Shown piece by piece: positions 5,793 to 6,187 of a stretch of DNA of 6,187 nt (positions are counted from its first letter, which is position 1; every line of letters begins with the position of its first letter). The translations under genes were made by a program, and so were the position numbers. Source of the stretch: Acidimicrobiales bacterium (GTDB lineage Bacteria > Actinomycetota > Acidimicrobiia > Acidimicrobiales > Poriferisodalaceae). The notes below the pieces were generated by a model. The model saw nothing but the letters and a program-made list of their open reading frames with translations, had not been told where the DNA came from and did not search any database. Where the stretch lies: the NCBI GenBank assembly GCA_020439485.1, contig JAGQSP010000297.1, forward strand, positions 1 through 6,187, written 5' to 3'.

Positions 5793-6187
5793 ATGGAAGT
5801 CGAGACGCTGGACTGGGAGCCCGACCGCGCCGCCGAACTCCTGAGCCGCGATCAGCCGACGCTGTTCATGGTCGGTTCCGGGGTCGAGGGCCCCTTGTGC
5901 TCCAACCCACTACACGACTGGGTCAGGGAGCCCGCCGCTGACGAAGACGTCGAACTGCGCCTCCAGACGCTCGCTCAGCGGCACGCGGCCCTCAACGGAA
6001 GCGCCCTGACCATCGAGCTGGGCGACGGCACGGTGCGTGTCGGCGACAAGGTCGAGGTGCTGCCTCCGCTGGAAGCCGACCTGCTGACCGCCCTGCTGGA
6101 ACGCGAGTCCAAGGTGGTGTCGCGCCAGTCGCTTATGACGGCCGTTTGGCCGGCAGGCGATGGCGACCGCAACCGCCTGGATGCCGC
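5793..6187 (+). CDS. Winged-helix (OmpR-type) transcriptional regulator with degenerate receiver-like N-terminus, 3' end outside window
   Basis: 131 codons are visible before the right edge. The N-terminal part (1-65) has LFMVGSG (24-30) and the stretch CSNPLHDWVREPAADEDV (36-53). It resembles the atypical receiver-like half of a class of small actinobacterial regulators of about 180-200 residues. It shows no clear acidic pocket or phospho-acceptor Asp of a true receiver, so phosphorylation control is doubtful. From about residue 72 a DNA-binding winged helix begins: IELGDGTVRVGDKVEVLPPL (74-93), EADLLTALLERESKVVSRQSL (94-114, the first helices and turn), AVWPAGDGDRNRLDA (117-131), where the family continues into the recognition helix beyond the window. 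The ATG at 5793 is the first start after an in-frame TAG at 5778-5780. The ribosome site is weak, so a leaderless or poorly translated message is possible. The inverted repeat separates it from the upstream operon; whether it controls that operon cannot be told. Confidence 0.8.
   Translation, partial: MEVETLDWEPDRAAELLSRDQPTLFMVGSGVEGPLCSNPLHDWVREPAADEDVELRLQTLAQRHAALNGSALTIELGDGTVRVGDKVEVLPPLEADLLTALLERESKVVSRQSLMTAVWPAGDGDRNRLDA

Noticed and set aside
5278..5844. Plus-strand open frame of 188 codons running from inside the acyl-CoA dehydrogenase gene through the inverted repeat
   Set aside because: Overlaps the C-terminal motifs of the dehydrogenase in another frame and has no domain of its own.

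Overview
The window is GC-rich and densely coding. It holds five protein genes and no RNA genes or recognisable mobile-element genes. Long open frames opposite the real genes, GTG starts on two genes, and a last gene of a type common in actinobacteria all point to a high-GC actinobacterium. An uncultured Acidimicrobiia-like lineage is a guess only.

Layout. A divergent pair of gene groups reads out from a 128-base gap at 2869-2996. Leftward (minus strand) are a 268-residue hydratase of the HpaH/MhpD family (2062-2868) and, 41 bases on, the large molybdopterin subunit of a xanthine dehydrogenase/CO dehydrogenase-type hydroxylase (start at 2020, cut by the left edge). Rightward (plus strand) are a 462-residue protein of the 4-hydroxyphenylacetate 3-hydroxylase / 4-hydroxybutyryl-CoA dehydratase family (2997-4385) and a 412-residue acyl-CoA dehydrogenase (4385-5623). 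The stop of the first overlaps the start of the second by one base. Fourteen bases after the dehydrogenase stop lies a perfect 18-base inverted repeat (5638-5693). The start of a winged-helix regulator with a degenerate receiver-like N-terminus follows (5793 to the right edge).

How they may work together. The set looks like part of a catabolic locus: a molybdenum hydroxylase, a flavin-type hydroxylase or dehydratase, an acyl-CoA dehydrogenase, and a hydratase that normally acts late in meta-cleavage of aromatic acids. HpaH and HpaB-type proteins together recall the homoprotocatechuate pathway. However, no ring-cleavage dioxygenase, flavin reductase or CoA ligase is visible here, and the HpaB-like protein is closer in layout to the CoA-dehydratase branch while lacking its iron-sulfur cysteines. 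The substrate is therefore unassigned. Nothing here amounts to a demonstrably new system. The most useful leads are the cluster-less HpaB/AbfD homologue coupled to an acyl-CoA dehydrogenase, the form II molybdenum hydroxylase next to the hydratase, and the perfect inverted repeat.
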